In this document: piece after piece, positions 17,110 through 26,201 of the stretch | Layout: each line of letters starts with the position of its first letter | How positions within the stretch are numbered: the first letter of the stretch is position 1 | Source of the DNA: Jeotgalibacillus proteolyticus | GTDB taxonomy: Bacteria > Bacillota > Bacilli > Bacillales > Jeotgalibacillaceae | Direction of reading: 5' to 3' | Length of the DNA: 64,000 nucleotides | Assembly: GCF_002926065.1 (NCBI RefSeq) | Contig: NZ_PREZ01000002.1 | Location: 248,001-312,000, forward strand | Translations under genes and position numbers: made by a program | Notes under the pieces: model-generated | Told to the model about the DNA's origin: nothing | Databases searched by the model: none | Seen by the model: only the letters and a program-made list of their open reading frames with translations

Positions 17110-18225
17110 TTGGGTGACATTATACATCGTTCAAATACACGACCAGTTAAAGTCGGCGACCTCACAATTGGCGGAAGTAATGAACTATTTATACAGAGCA
17201 TGACTACTACAAAAACGCATGATGTGGCAGCGACCGTTGCTGAAATTCATCGTTTGGAAGAAGCCGGATGCCAGGTTGTACGAGTTGCATGCCCGGATGA
17301 GCGTGCAGCAAATGCTATTGCTGACATTAAAAAGCAAATTAATATTCCACTTGTTGTAGATATTCATTTTGATTATAAGCTTGCATTAAAGGCTATTGAG
17401 GGCGGTGCAGATAAAATACGCATTAACCCGGGTAATATTGGCCGCAGGGAAAAAGTTGAAGCAGTTGTTAAAGCTGCTAAAGCTAAAAATATACCGATCC
17501 GCATTGGAGTAAATGCAGGAAGCCTTGAAAGAAAAATTCTTGAAAAATACGGCTACCCTACTGCTGATGGCATGGTTGAAAGCGCATTACACCATATAAA
17601 AATACTTGAGGATCTTGATTTCCACGACATTATTGTGTCGATGAAGGCTTCAGACGTCAGCCTTGCGATCGAAGCATATGAAAAAGCTGCAAAAGCTTTC
17701 GATTATCCGCTTCATCTTGGAATTACTGAATCAGGAACACTTTTTGCAGGTACAGTTAAAAGTGCAGCAGGACTCGGTGCAATTCTCAGCAAAGGAATCG
17801 GTAATACACTTCGTATTTCGTTAAGTGCAGATCCTGTAGAAGAAGTTAAAGTTGCAAGAGAACTATTAAAGTCTTTTGGTCTCGCATCTAACGCGGCCAC
17901 ATTAATCTCATGCCCTACATGCGGACGAATTGAGATCGACCTGATTACCATCGCCAACGAAGTGGAGGAGTATATTTCCACGATTAAGGCACCGATTAAA
18001 GTAGCAGTGCTCGGCTGTGCAGTTAATGGTCCCGGAGAAGCACGGGAAGCTGATATTGGAATTGCCGGTGCACGCGGTGAAGGACTATTGTTTATGAAGG
18101 GAAAAACAGTTAGAAAAGTACCTGAGGAAACAATGGTTGAAGAACTTAAAATTGAAATTGATAAGCTTGCAGAAGAGCATTATAAAAAGCAGCGTGAAGA
18201 GGCTGAACAAGCTGCCTTATCATAA
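17110..18225 (+). CDS. ispG: 4-hydroxy-3-methylbut-2-en-1-yl diphosphate synthase (flavodoxin) IspG
   Basis: Fe-S enzyme of the MEP isoprenoid pathway that reduces MEcPP to HMBPP. The 371-residue product has the N-terminal TIM-barrel part ([23 protein letters not shown]) and the C-terminal [4Fe-4S] part with CPTCGR and CAVNGPGEA plus the conserved glutamate. The start is TTG 17110-17112 behind AAGGGAGC with about 10 bases between; the nearer ATG is out of frame. A terminator follows. IspH, the next pathway enzyme, is encoded 7 kb downstream in the same window. Confidence 0.96.
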   Translation: MGDIIHRSNTRPVKVGDLTIGGSNELFIQSMTTTKTHDVAATVAEIHRLEEAGCQVVRVACPDERAANAIADIKKQINIPLVVDIHFDYKLALKAIEGGADKIRINPGNIGRREKVEAVVKAAKAKNIPIRIGVNAGSLERKILEKYGYPTADGMVESALHHIKILEDLDFHDIIVSMKASDVSLAIEAYEKAAKAFDYPLHLGITESGTLFAGTVKSAAGLGAILSKGIGNTLRISLSADPVEEVKVARELLKSFGLASNAATLISCPTCGRIEIDLITIANEVEEYISTIKAPIKVAVLGCAVNGPGEAREADIGIAGARGEGLLFMKGKTVRKVPEETMVEELKIEIDKLAEEHYKKQREEAEQAALS

Positions 18226-18232
18226 TACGGAA

Positions 18233-18268
18233 ATCGGACCGACACTTTGTCAGGTCCGATATTTTATT
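18233..18268. terminator. Terminator between ispG and yqfX (convergent)
   Basis: Stem ATCGGACC-GACA against TGTC-A-GGTCCGAT with a CTT loop, followed by ATTTTATTTT on the plus strand. It serves ispG and probably the converging yqfX. Confidence 0.8.
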
Positions 18269-18322
18269 TTAAAGGCGGTTTATGCGTAGATGAAAACAGG
18301 TTATGGCAAGTCCATGCACCCG

Positions 18323-18679
18323 TTAAAAAAACGGTAGTAATACAATCCCAAGAACAATTGAGAAGGCTCCAAGTCCTATTCCCCAGCTTCCAGCCGTTCT
18401 GCTTCCGGCATTTCTTGCAATAAAACCAAGAATTATTGCTAATACCCCAAATAAAACCGGGGCAGTAAATAGCGCGATAATCCCGACAATCAGTGAAGCG
18501 TAGCCCAGCCATATTCCTTTGTTCGTATTTTCTATCTTGCCGTCCCGCGCAGGTTCGTCGTTATAGGCATAAGACTGATCTTCGCTTAATTGAGCAAGTT
18601 CGTTGGCAAATTCCTCGTCGTAGGAAGCTCTTTCATAATTCTTTTCCAGGCCCGTCTGATTTTTTTCTTCATCATACAT
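18323..18679 (-). CDS. yqfX: DUF4190-type small membrane protein (YqfX)
   Basis: A 118-residue protein with an acidic cytoplasmic N-terminal half (MYDEEKNQTGLEKNYE) and two C-terminal membrane helices (GYASLIVGIIALFTAPVLFG and a later AFSIVLGIVLLP), the two-helix layout of DUF4190. I start it at the ATG at 18677-18679, 8 bases behind AGGAGG. It occupies the yqfX position of B. subtilis, between ispG and yqfW. Function unknown. Confidence 0.83.
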   Translation of the reverse strand: MYDEEKNQTGLEKNYERASYDEEFANELAQLSEDQSYAYNDEPARDGKIENTNKGIWLGYASLIVGIIALFTAPVLFGVLAIILGFIARNAGSRTAGSWGIGLGAFSIVLGIVLLPFF

Positions 18680-18810
18680 CAACGTCGCCTCCTTTCCTGC
18701 CATTAGGCATGCCTTAGTATGCTCAAAAACCACCTTAGATACTGATGGTAATTATTTGGCCTTTAGTATGGTACAATAATACTGAATGAACATAAAGGAG
18801 TTTTGCAGGA

Positions 18811-19386
18811 ATGACTAAGCGATTTGGTATTGATATTGACGGGACGGTTACTTGTCCTACTTCACTTATTCCCCACATAAATGAGGCATTTGGCCGATCG
18901 TTAACGCTTGATGATATTAAAGAATATGACTTAACGAAAGCATTGCCTGATATTTCTCCATCAGCGTTTTCCAACTGGTTTTTGGAGGCTGAGCCTGTTA
19001 TTTATTCTTCATCCCCCATTGTGGACTATGCAGACAAAATTTTGGAGCAATGGAAGGCTTCGCACGAATTGTATTTTATATCGGCGAGAAGCGAAAGACA
19101 TTTTGACTTAACACTTGAATGGTTTAAACAGCACGGGATTGATTATGACCATATTGAACTAATCGGCTCCCATGATAAAGTTAATACTGCCAAAAAGTTT
19201 GATGTAGATATTTTCTTTGAGGATAAACATGATAATGCAGTTATGATTCATGAGGAATGCGATATTCCAGTTGTTTTATTTGATACACCCTACAACAGAT
19301 CTGCGATTCCAAATGGGGTGATCCGGGTAGAAAACTGGATTCAGGCGAAGGAATGGGTAAATGACTGGCTGAAAAAAGCAGATTAA
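18811..19386 (+). CDS. yqfW: HAD-family 5' nucleotidase-like protein (YqfW)
   Basis: A 191-residue HAD hydrolase of the deoxyribonucleotidase type. Motif I is FGIDIDGTVT with the nucleophile and acid Asp pair, motif II lies in ELYFISARSE, and motif IV in DIFFEDKHDNAV. B. subtilis YqfW is annotated as a putative nucleotidase; the substrate is not known from sequence. A good AAGGAG site precedes the ATG. It converges on zur, sharing a terminator. Confidence 0.88.
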   Translation: MTKRFGIDIDGTVTCPTSLIPHINEAFGRSLTLDDIKEYDLTKALPDISPSAFSNWFLEAEPVIYSSSPIVDYADKILEQWKASHELYFISARSERHFDLTLEWFKQHGIDYDHIELIGSHDKVNTAKKFDVDIFFEDKHDNAVMIHEECDIPVVLFDTPYNRSAIPNGVIRVENWIQAKEWVNDWLKKAD

Positions 19387-19431
19387 AAAGCACCTGAAGA
19401 ACCCAAAAAGGGTGCTTCAGGTGCTTTTTTT
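19385..19431. terminator. Bidirectional terminator between yqfW and zur
   Basis: Long stem (AAAGCACCTGAAG with its complement CTTCAGGTGCTTT) plus an inner ACCC/GGGT pairing, T run on the plus strand and A run before the stem serving the minus strand. Confidence 0.88.
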
Positions 19432-19844
19432 CAGGCGGTGCACTCAGGGCAGGTTCCGTAAATCTCAAACTTATGTCCTGATACCTCGTACCCGTTTAAA
19501 TTCTCGCTCAGATCAATCATCGGGCATGTATGAATTTCTTTCGTTTTTCCGCAATCCATACAGATGAAATGATGATGGTGCTGATGGCTTGTGCAGGTAA
19601 ATCGAAAATGTTTTTCGCCGGAAAGCTCCGTTTCCTCCAAAATGTCAAGCTCGACAAAAAGAGATAAGTTGCGGTAAATCGTGTCAAAGCTTAAGCCTTT
19701 AAAATCATCATTCATAGCCCCTAGTACTTCCCGGGCAGTCATGTAACGATCATGATTGGCAAAAAGCTCAAGCATAAATTCTCTTTTGCCCGTGTGTTTA
19801 TAGCCTTTTTCTTTTAATAATTGCATCGCGTGTGTAACATTCAT
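19431..19844 (-). CDS. zur: Zinc uptake regulator Zur (Fur family)
   Basis: Repressor that, when loaded with zinc, shuts off zinc uptake genes. The 137-residue product has the N-terminal winged helix (about 1-80, with [26 protein letters not shown]) and the dimerisation domain with the structural zinc cysteines in [13 protein letters not shown] and GTCPEC, plus the histidine cluster TSHQHHHHF. The ATG at 19842-19844 follows GGGGTGA by 8 bases. It overlaps the terminal region of znuB reading frame upstream only beyond this start, and closely follows znuB, so znuC-znuB-zur form one operon. Zur rather than Fur or PerR follows from this context. Confidence 0.9.
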   Translation of the reverse strand: MNVTHAMQLLKEKGYKHTGKREFMLELFANHDRYMTAREVLGAMNDDFKGLSFDTIYRNLSLFVELDILEETELSGEKHFRFTCTSHQHHHHFICMDCGKTKEIHTCPMIDLSENLNGYEVSGHKFEIYGTCPECTA

Positions 19845-19861
19845 TTCTGCGTCACCCCATT

Positions 19862-20701
19862 TTAATTTCTTACGGACTGCCAATTTTTAAGTCCAATGGC
19901 AAAGAGCAATAATAAGATGGAAGAAATCACGATTGTTCCGCCTGGTGCCAAATCAAGGTAAAATGCGCTAAACAACCCGACAATAACAGCGAGTTCACCA
20001 AACAATATCGAAAAAAAGATGGTCTGTTTAAATCCTCTTGCAATTCTCATGGCAGCCGCTACCGGGAGAGTCATTAACGAGGAAACCAAAAGAATACCGA
20101 CGATTCTCATGGAAGCTGCTATGACAAGAGCAACCATTACCATGAAGACGAGATGCAGGATTCGTGTAGACAACCCCGATGCTTTTCCAAACTCCTCATC
20201 AAACGAAAGCAAAAATAATTCCTTATACAATAGTATAACAATTGAAATAACCGTTACAGCAATTCCAAGAATCAGCCAAAGATCGCTTCTGCTTACAGCA
20301 CTTACACTTCCAAATAAATAGCTGAATAAGTCCGTGTTAAAGCCGTCAGCAAGTGATATGAATATTACCCCTACACCGATCCCTCCTGAAAGAATAATCG
20401 GAATTGCCAGCTCCTGATAATGCTTATAAACCGATCGGAGCCGTTCGATAAAAAGTGAACCCGTCACTGAAAAACCCATACCCAGCCATAAAGGATTTAA
20501 TCCGTTAAAGGCAGCAAAGCTTTTACTTAAAAACAAGCTCGCAGCGATACCGGAAAGCGTCACATGACTTAATGCATCAGCAATTAAGGATAATCGCCTG
20601 ACGACAATAAACGCTCCAAGTAAAGGGGCGATAACGCCGATAATAAGACCGGTCAGAAATGCATTTTGTAAAAACTGATATTGAAAAATAGCCTGAATCA
20701 T
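19862..20701 (-). CDS. znuB: Zinc ABC transporter permease ZnuB
   Basis: Membrane channel for zinc import, ABC-3 family. The 279-residue protein has about eight to nine membrane segments and the family features [17 protein letters not shown] near residue 35-50 and a conserved [20 protein letters not shown] stretch. It overlaps znuC by 4 bases, showing coupling. Metal specificity (Zn rather than Mn) is inferred from the zur neighbour and from the histidine-rich ZnuC. In B. subtilis the znu genes lie elsewhere, so their placement beside zur is a difference. Confidence 0.93.
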   Translation of the reverse strand: MIQAIFQYQFLQNAFLTGLIIGVIAPLLGAFIVVRRLSLIADALSHVTLSGIAASLFLSKSFAAFNGLNPLWLGMGFSVTGSLFIERLRSVYKHYQELAIPIILSGGIGVGVIFISLADGFNTDLFSYLFGSVSAVSRSDLWLILGIAVTVISIVILLYKELFLLSFDEEFGKASGLSTRILHLVFMVMVALVIAASMRIVGILLVSSLMTLPVAAAMRIARGFKQTIFFSILFGELAVIVGLFSAFYLDLAPGGTIVISSILLLLFAIGLKNWQSVRN

Positions 20702-21492
20702 AAGGATGTTCCCTCTTCTGTGTGATGGTGATGGCCATGGTCATGATGAAGCCTGTGCACTTCATGACCATAAAATTGAGAAAGCTCGTTATCCTTTACC
20801 TGCTCAAAGTCCTTTGTACTGCCATGAAAATGGATTGAGTTATTTAAGCATGCCACATGGGTTACTTTGCTGGTAATCGTGCCAATATCATGAGTGACAA
20901 GTAAAAGCGTGATGGACAGCTGCTTGTTCAATCGCTCAAGCATGTCGTAAAACGTTTGAACATTTTTTGAATCTACCCCGACTGTGGGCTCATCTAATAT
21001 CAGTACATCCGGCTCACTAACGATGGCTCGTGCAATAAACACCCGCTGCTGCTGGCCGCCCGATAGCTCTCCGATATTGCGATTCATAAAATCTTCCATA
21101 CCGACAGCTTTGATCGCTTTTTCAATTTGCGGTTTTCTTTTTCTTCCGATCATTTTAAAAAGGCCTGCTTTTTTTGTCAGCCCGCTTGCCACTACTTCAT
21201 AAACAGTAGCAGGAAACCCCGTATTAAACGCGTTTGCTTTCTGTGAAACATACCCAATCCGCTCACGGTCCCGAAATTTCGCCTGCGGCTCTCCAAAAAG
21301 AATAACTGTACCCTGACGCGGCTTTAGCAGACCGAGGATGATCTTTAACATAGTGGATTTTCCTGAGCCATTCGGACCAACGATTCCAAGAAAAGCTCCT
21401 TTTGGAACGGTGAGATTAATATTTGTCAGTACATAATCCCGATCATAGCGGTAATGTACATTTTTTAATTCAATAACATTGGATGAGGTCAT
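20698..21492 (-). CDS. znuC: Zinc ABC transporter ATP-binding protein ZnuC with His-rich tail
   Basis: ATPase for zinc import. The 264-residue product has Walker A GPNGSGKST, Q-loop YVSQK, signature LSGGQQQR, Walker B VLILDEPTVGVD and the switch His in VTHDIG. The last 25 residues are very rich in histidine: nine His within residues 242-257, including HHHH. Such tails in zinc transport ATPases are thought to sense or buffer zinc. It is the first gene of the znuC-znuB-zur operon; the binding protein ZnuA is not encoded in this window and must lie elsewhere. Confidence 0.93.
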   Translation of the reverse strand: MTSSNVIELKNVHYRYDRDYVLTNINLTVPKGAFLGIVGPNGSGKSTMLKIILGLLKPRQGTVILFGEPQAKFRDRERIGYVSQKANAFNTGFPATVYEVVASGLTKKAGLFKMIGRKRKPQIEKAIKAVGMEDFMNRNIGELSGGQQQRVFIARAIVSEPDVLILDEPTVGVDSKNVQTFYDMLERLNKQLSITLLLVTHDIGTITSKVTHVACLNNSIHFHGSTKDFEQVKDNELSQFYGHEVHRLHHDHGHHHHTEEGTSL

Positions 21493-21512
21493 TCTCTACC
21501 ATCCCTTTCGAA

Positions 21513-21527
21513 CAAGAATCATTCCGA
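21513..21527 (-). promoter_or_regulatory. Candidate Zur box in znuC leader
   Basis: CAAGAATCATTCCGA matches the B. subtilis Zur consensus core (TCGTAATNATTACGA, as I recall it) at 10 of 14 defined positions, the right half at 6 of 7, and has the central 4-1-4 palindrome GAAT-C-ATTC. It lies about 15 bases downstream of the -10 element of the znuC promoter, a position that would block transcription. Confidence 0.5.
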
Positions 21528-21541
21528 TTTAACAAATATTG

Positions 21542-21570
21542 AGTATACACAAACTTTGATGGAAAGTAAA
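21542..21570 (-). promoter_or_regulatory. Sigma-A-type promoter of znuC-znuB-zur
   Basis: On the minus strand TTTACT (21565-21570) and TATACT (21542-21547) are separated by 17 bases; four and five of six consensus positions match. Transcription would start near 21535, about 43 bases before the znuC start codon. Confidence 0.6.
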
Positions 21571-21635
21571 TGATTTGGTTTGATGACTCACCTTTTATTT
21601 ACAGAAAGCATACAGTGACGTAGGAGGCGATTGAC

Positions 21636-21902
21636 ATGAAATGGCTTCAGGCTTTTATCAATACTAAGCTTCATACGTTAACGGCTGAAGAGTTAAGACG
21701 GTATGCCGCTCCCTTTGATTTGACGCTGACAGTAAACGAAAGTGAAACCCTGGTAAATCTGATTCGGAAAGAAAGAATTGATTTTTTTAATGAAAAAGAG
21801 CGGGCTGTTTTTTTTAAGAAGGTTGAAAAAGTGATTGGTGTTCAGAGAACCCGTAAGCTTGAAACAATCGTACAGACTTTTTTACACGAAAATAAGCTGT
21901 GA
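21636..21902 (+). CDS. yqfT: DUF2624 family small protein (YqfT)
   Basis: An 88-residue soluble protein of the DUF2624 family, function unknown. It reads MKWLQAFINTKLHTLT... and contains a helical repeat-like stretch with the conserved phrase KERIDFFNEKERAVFFKKV, written here from RKERIDFFNEKERAVF. A GGAGGCGA site precedes the ATG at 21636. It is divergent from znuC and occupies the yqfT position of B. subtilis, beside nfo. The stop codon lies within the shared terminator stem. Confidence 0.82.
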   Translation: MKWLQAFINTKLHTLTAEELRRYAAPFDLTLTVNESETLVNLIRKERIDFFNEKERAVFFKKVEKVIGVQRTRKLETIVQTFLHENKL

Positions 21903-21922
21903 GACTTTGCTCACAGCTTATT
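21891..21922. terminator. Bidirectional terminator between yqfT and nfo
   Basis: A 13-bp perfect stem (AATAAGCTGTGAG with its complement, 6-base loop) that overlaps the end of yqfT; A/T runs flank both sides. Confidence 0.82.
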
Positions 21923-21925
21923 CAT

Positions 21926-22819
21926 TTATTGACCGAGTATATCCTCAAGCAGCTGAGGGTTAAATGTCTGTTCTTTTAACATTGCAATTTCATGCTTGTA
22001 TGGTGGTTTTTTATCTTTCTTGTCCTCGCCTACATAAGGGGTCTCAAGAATTTTCGGAATGTCTTTAAAGGCCTCATGATGAACAATGTAGGAAAGAGCC
22101 TCAAAACCAATATTGCCAAAGCCTATGTTTTCATGGCGGTCTTTGGCTGCTCCTCTGACGTTTTTACTGTCATTCACGTGAACGACCTTAATCCGGTCAA
22201 GACCGACTATTTTATCAAACTCCGTTAAAACACCATCGAAATCGTTCACCAGATCATAGCCTGCATCATGCGTGTGGCAGGTGTCAAAGCATACAGAGAT
22301 CTTATCATTATGAACCACGCCATCAATGATACGGGCAATTTCATCAAAGCTTCGTCCGCACTCAGACCCTTTTCCGGCCATTGTTTCAAGCGCAATTTGC
22401 ACTTCCTGATCCGGAGTGATCACTTCGTTAAGCCCTTCCACAATTTTAGCAATGCCAAGATCCGTCCCTGCCCCTACATGAGCGCCGGGATGCAGCACGA
22501 TTTGCTTTGAGCCTAATGCTGCAGTTCTATCTATTTCTGAACGAAGAAAATTCACGCCAAGCTCAAAAGTTTCAGGCTTAGTTGTATTTCCGATATTGAT
22601 AATATAAGGAGCATGTACAACAATATCGCTCATTCCGTTAGCTTTCATATGGGCCAGTCCGGCCTCGATATTCAGGTCTTCTATTGCTTTTCTTCGGGTA
22701 TTTTGCGGTGCACCAGTATAAATCATGAAAGTTGAAGCACCATAGGATGCTGCTTCTTCACTTGCTGCAAGAAGCATTTTTTTCCCGCCCATTGATACAT
22801 GAGATCCAATTTTCAACAT
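21926..22819 (-). CDS. nfo: Deoxyribonuclease IV (endonuclease IV)
   Basis: Zinc-dependent AP endonuclease that cuts beside abasic sites in base excision repair. The 297-residue protein is full length. The AP_endonuc_2 signatures are present: [24 protein letters not shown] with the metal-binding Glu, [13 protein letters not shown], and [21 protein letters not shown]. These supply the His, Asp and Glu ligands of the trinuclear zinc site. The gene follows cshB after 13 bases, as yqfS follows yqfR in B. subtilis, so the two are likely co-transcribed. Confidence 0.96.
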   Translation of the reverse strand: MLKIGSHVSMGGKKMLLAASEEAASYGASTFMIYTGAPQNTRRKAIEDLNIEAGLAHMKANGMSDIVVHAPYIINIGNTTKPETFELGVNFLRSEIDRTAALGSKQIVLHPGAHVGAGTDLGIAKIVEGLNEVITPDQEVQIALETMAGKGSECGRSFDEIARIIDGVVHNDKISVCFDTCHTHDAGYDLVNDFDGVLTEFDKIVGLDRIKVVHVNDSKNVRGAAKDRHENIGFGNIGFEALSYIVHHEAFKDIPKILETPYVGEDKKDKKPPYKHEIAMLKEQTFNPQLLEDILGQ

Positions 22820-22832
22820 GATTTCCCCCTGA

Positions 22833-24143
22833 TTAATCTTTTTTACGCCGGGTAACCCGTCGCTCTCTTTTTTTAATCTGGTCCATTTTGTATTGCATTT
22901 TTTTCTTATAACCGGGTTTTACTTTTTTAGGCTTTCTGACAAGAGATTTAGCTTTAACATCAATTTCATTTTCAGCTTTTTTCCTATTTGAGCGTTTATG
23001 GCGGTCAGTAAGCTCCACCCATTCCCCGTTGCGGACCTCCATATGCTTGAAGGAAATACCCTTTTTCTCCACCTGGTTCAATGCGTCTTCATCGGTTGGT
23101 TCATAAAGTGTGATTGCCGTGCCTGAATGGCCTGCACGGGCTGTTCTGCCAACGCGATGCACAAAGAAATCAAGATCAGTAGGAAGCTCGAAATTTATTA
23201 CATGGCTGACACCCGGGATATCAATTCCGCGGGCAGCTAGATCTGTCGCCACGATATATTGGTATTCTAAATCGCGAATTTGCTTCATCATTCTTGTTCT
23301 TTCACGTGCAGCTAGTCCCCCGTGAACCCGTCCTACTTTTAATCCTTTTGAAAGCAGTGCATCCGCTACTTCATCAGCTTTTACTTTAGTATTGGTGAAA
23401 ACGATAGCCAGGAAGGGATTAAAGGATGTTAACACATCATACAGGACCTCAATTTTACTGCCGCTTTTTTTAGGAACTAAGATAAATTCTATATTTTCAG
23501 CCTGGACCTGCTTCGGTTCAATATGAGCGTATTGAGGGTTTTCCATGTATTTTTTCAGGAATGGTTTTAGTTTTTCAGGAATAGTTGCAGAGAAAACTAA
23601 AATCTGAAGGTTTTCCGGCATGCGGGATGCTATCTGATCAACATCTTCAATAAATCCCATTTCAAGCATTAAATCTGCTTCATCGATCACAATGGATGAA
23701 GCTGTGTGAACAAATAGTGCTTGTTCCTTAATTAGATCATTAATTCTTCCCGGTGTTCCTACCACTATCTGCGGCTGGGATTTCAGCTTTTCAATGGTGC
23801 GCTGTTTATCTGTTCCTCCAACAAAGCACTTACTTAAAAGAGGCGTCGGAAAATGAGCAGTAATTTTTCCTACTTCGTGATGAATCTGTTTGGCAAGCTC
23901 ACGGGTGGGCGCCGTAATAACCAACTGAACTTCCTGTTTGCTAAGATCAACCTGATTTAATAGAGGAAGTAAATATGCATGTGTTTTCCCGGTTCCAGTT
24001 TGTGATTGTCCAATCGCGCTTTGCCCTTTTTTAATCATAGGAATCATTTTTTCCTGTATAGGTGTCGGTTCATGAAATCCAAGAGCCTGGATTGCTTCTG
24101 AGATATATGAGGTAAATTCATAACGTTTGAATGCTTGAGACAT
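22833..24143 (-). CDS. cshB: DEAD-box RNA helicase CshB
   Basis: ATP-dependent RNA helicase thought to help cold adaptation, ribosome assembly and mRNA turnover. The 436-residue product has the Q motif with F upstream, motif [10 protein letters not shown], Ib TPGR, II DEAD, III SAT, and the helicase C motifs ARGIDIPGV and [11 protein letters not shown] lysine- and arginine-rich tail (last 60 residues, [12 protein letters not shown]) should bind RNA. The ATG at 24141-24143 lies 8 bases behind AAGGAGTG, so upstream in-frame codons are not used. Confidence 0.94.
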   Translation of the reverse strand: MSQAFKRYEFTSYISEAIQALGFHEPTPIQEKMIPMIKKGQSAIGQSQTGTGKTHAYLLPLLNQVDLSKQEVQLVITAPTRELAKQIHHEVGKITAHFPTPLLSKCFVGGTDKQRTIEKLKSQPQIVVGTPGRINDLIKEQALFVHTASSIVIDEADLMLEMGFIEDVDQIASRMPENLQILVFSATIPEKLKPFLKKYMENPQYAHIEPKQVQAENIEFILVPKKSGSKIEVLYDVLTSFNPFLAIVFTNTKVKADEVADALLSKGLKVGRVHGGLAARERTRMMKQIRDLEYQYIVATDLAARGIDIPGVSHVINFELPTDLDFFVHRVGRTARAGHSGTAITLYEPTDEDALNQVEKKGISFKHMEVRNGEWVELTDRHKRSNRKKAENEIDVKAKSLVRKPKKVKPGYKKKMQYKMDQIKKRERRVTRRKKD

Positions 24144-24398
24144 CTTTCGATCACTCCTTTTCATTATCCTCGATTGATCAAATCTTGGATTCGTCCAAAA
24201 GACTATTATAATCAACTTTACACCAAAACACCAGAAGATTTCTTATAGAGGACTCTTTTGTCCGCTCATAATTTAAAAACCGAAATCGTCATATCAGTAT
24301 TCACTTTATTTTACCCATTAAAACAAATCCGTCTCTTCCTCTTCTATGCCATTTGCATATACTGAAATAAGCATTGATATAAAGTGAGGCGAAAACTG

Positions 24399-25109
24399 AT
24401 GAACCGTAGACAATCAATTCCCTACTCGGGCTTTCAAATGCCTGGCGGACACGGAGCAGGACAGCGAATGAGCCCCTTCTCTACAAGATCATCCTATCAA
24501 CCTCAAGGAGGATTTTCTCCTTTTACACAGGGCAGACAGCAGGCTGGTGCACAAAAAAAGGGCCTGCTTTCGATTTTCAGCCGTAAAAACAACGTTTCTG
24601 CAGGTCAACCTGGCATAGGAAATATGCTTTCAGGAGCAAATCAATTTTCTCAGCCTGGAGGCAGCGGATTTTTTCAGCAGGGATTTTCTCCGGCTGCCGG
24701 AGCTGGCCAGTTCATGCAGGGGGGCGGTGAACAGGCTGCAAGAGGAATCGGTTCCTTGCTTGGCGGCTCTCAGGGAAGCGGCGGCACAGGAGCGGCGGCA
24801 AGCCTTTTATCTGCTGAGAATCTTCAACGATGGGTCGGCAGTACACAGCAAATGATTTCTACGGCTCAGCAGGCGCTGCCAATGATCCAGCAGTATGGAC
24901 CTCTTATTCGCAACTTCCCTGCCATGTGGAAGTTGTATCGAAGCCTAAAAACAGAAGGTGACGACAAGAAGGATTCGGAAGAAGCAGCTGAGCCCGTAGT
25001 AAACGAGCAATCCTTGCTTAAAGAGCCAGAAGATGAAAAAGAGTCAGTAGTGACTGAGGCTCCAGTGGCAAGACGGGAAAGAGAATCCCTTCCTAAACTG
25101 TTTGTTTAG
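24399..25109 (+). CDS. yqfQ: YqfQ/VrrA-type Gln- and Gly-rich protein
   Basis: A 236-residue protein of the YqfQ family (the B. anthracis member is VrrA, known for repeat-length variation). The N-terminal 150 residues are a low-complexity region rich in Gly, Gln, Ser, Ala and Phe. A more conserved middle (about 150-190: WVGSTQQMISTAQQALPMI, then YGPLIRNFPAMWKLYRSLK) is the family core, and the last 50 residues are acidic. There is no signal peptide. The B. subtilis protein is a spore component. The ATG at 24399 lies 8 bases behind GTGAGGCG. It stands alone before ispH, divergent from cshB. Confidence 0.85.
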   Translation: MNRRQSIPYSGFQMPGGHGAGQRMSPFSTRSSYQPQGGFSPFTQGRQQAGAQKKGLLSIFSRKNNVSAGQPGIGNMLSGANQFSQPGGSGFFQQGFSPAAGAGQFMQGGGEQAARGIGSLLGGSQGSGGTGAAASLLSAENLQRWVGSTQQMISTAQQALPMIQQYGPLIRNFPAMWKLYRSLKTEGDDKKDSEEAAEPVVNEQSLLKEPEDEKESVVTEAPVARRERESLPKLFV

Positions 25110-25190
25110 CTTATGTTCTTTTATTTGTTCCCTGGTACTATCTCCTTTATAATGAAACTATACAGAGATCGATCAAGTAGGAGGTAGTGC

Positions 25191-26168
25191 ATGAATACAC
25201 TTAAAATCACACCCAGAGGCTATTGCTATGGAGTTGTGGATGCAATGGTCATCGCCCGGAATGCAGCGCTTGATAAAACGCTGCCAAGACCGATTTATAT
25301 ATTAGGAATGATTGTTCATAATAAACATGTAACAGACGCGTTTGAAGAAGAGGGCATTATCACCCTTGACGGGGTAAACAGAAAAGACATTCTCGAAAAG
25401 GTAACTGAAGGAACCGTTATCTTTACAGCTCATGGTGTATCCCCTGAGGTACGGGAAATCGCGAGACAAAAAGGACTGACATCGATTGATGCTACCTGTC
25501 CGGATGTAACCAGAACCCATGATTTAATTCGTGAAAAAGAAGCACAGGGCTATCATGTCGTATACATCGGTAAAAAAGGACACCCGGAGCCGGAAGGTGC
25601 TGTAGGGGTGGCCCCATCCATTGTTCATCTTATCGAAACTCCATCTGATGTAAAAGACCTGACGATTAATAATGACAAGATCATCGTGACCAACCAAACC
25701 ACGATGAGTCAATGGGATGTACTTGAGGTTATTGAAAAAGTAAAAGAAAAATATCCTCAGGCTGAAGAACATAAGGAAATTTGTCTCGCAACCCAGGTCA
25801 GGCAGGAAGCAGTGGCTGAGCAGGCTGGGGCGGCTGACGTATTAATTGTCGTTGGAGACCCAATGAGCAATAACTCAAACCGCCTTGCTCAGGTATCACA
25901 GGAAATAGCCGGGACACCTGCCTACCGAGTTGCGGATGTTTCTGAAATCAAATCTGAATGGCTGATTGGAGCAGAAACAGTTGCTGTTACCGCGGGAGCT
26001 TCGACTCCGACGCCTATTGTTAAAGAAGTAATGAATTATATAAATCAGTTTGATCCGAATGACCAATCAACCTGGCTGAATGAGAAGAAAGTGCCATTAT
26101 CAAAAATTCTGCCAAGAATCAAAACACCTACCAAGCCCATTACAATATTGCCATACAGCAAATCCTAA
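25191..26168 (+). CDS. ispH: 4-hydroxy-3-methylbut-2-enyl diphosphate reductase IspH
   Basis: Last enzyme of the MEP pathway, making IPP and DMAPP from HMBPP with a [4Fe-4S] cluster. The three cluster cysteines are Cys12 (PRGYCYGV), one in DATCPDVT near residue 103, and one in [10 protein letters not shown] near 198. Other signatures are [26 protein letters not shown] and [10 protein letters not shown]. The 325-residue length is typical of Bacilli. AGGAGG lies 6-7 bases before the ATG. It converges on yqfO through a shared terminator. Confidence 0.97.
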   Translation: MNTLKITPRGYCYGVVDAMVIARNAALDKTLPRPIYILGMIVHNKHVTDAFEEEGIITLDGVNRKDILEKVTEGTVIFTAHGVSPEVREIARQKGLTSIDATCPDVTRTHDLIREKEAQGYHVVYIGKKGHPEPEGAVGVAPSIVHLIETPSDVKDLTINNDKIIVTNQTTMSQWDVLEVIEKVKEKYPQAEEHKEICLATQVRQEAVAEQAGAADVLIVVGDPMSNNSNRLAQVSQEIAGTPAYRVADVSEIKSEWLIGAETVAVTAGASTPTPIVKEVMNYINQFDPNDQSTWLNEKKVPLSKILPRIKTPTKPITILPYSKS

Positions 26169-26199
26169 AAAAAAGCCAGTGAAAACACTGGCTTTTTTT
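26168..26199. terminator. Bidirectional terminator between ispH and yqfO
   Basis: Stem AAAGCCAGTG/CACTGGCTTT with an AAAA loop, bordered by long A and T runs, so it works in both directions. Confidence 0.9.
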
Positions 26200-26201
26200 G
26201 T

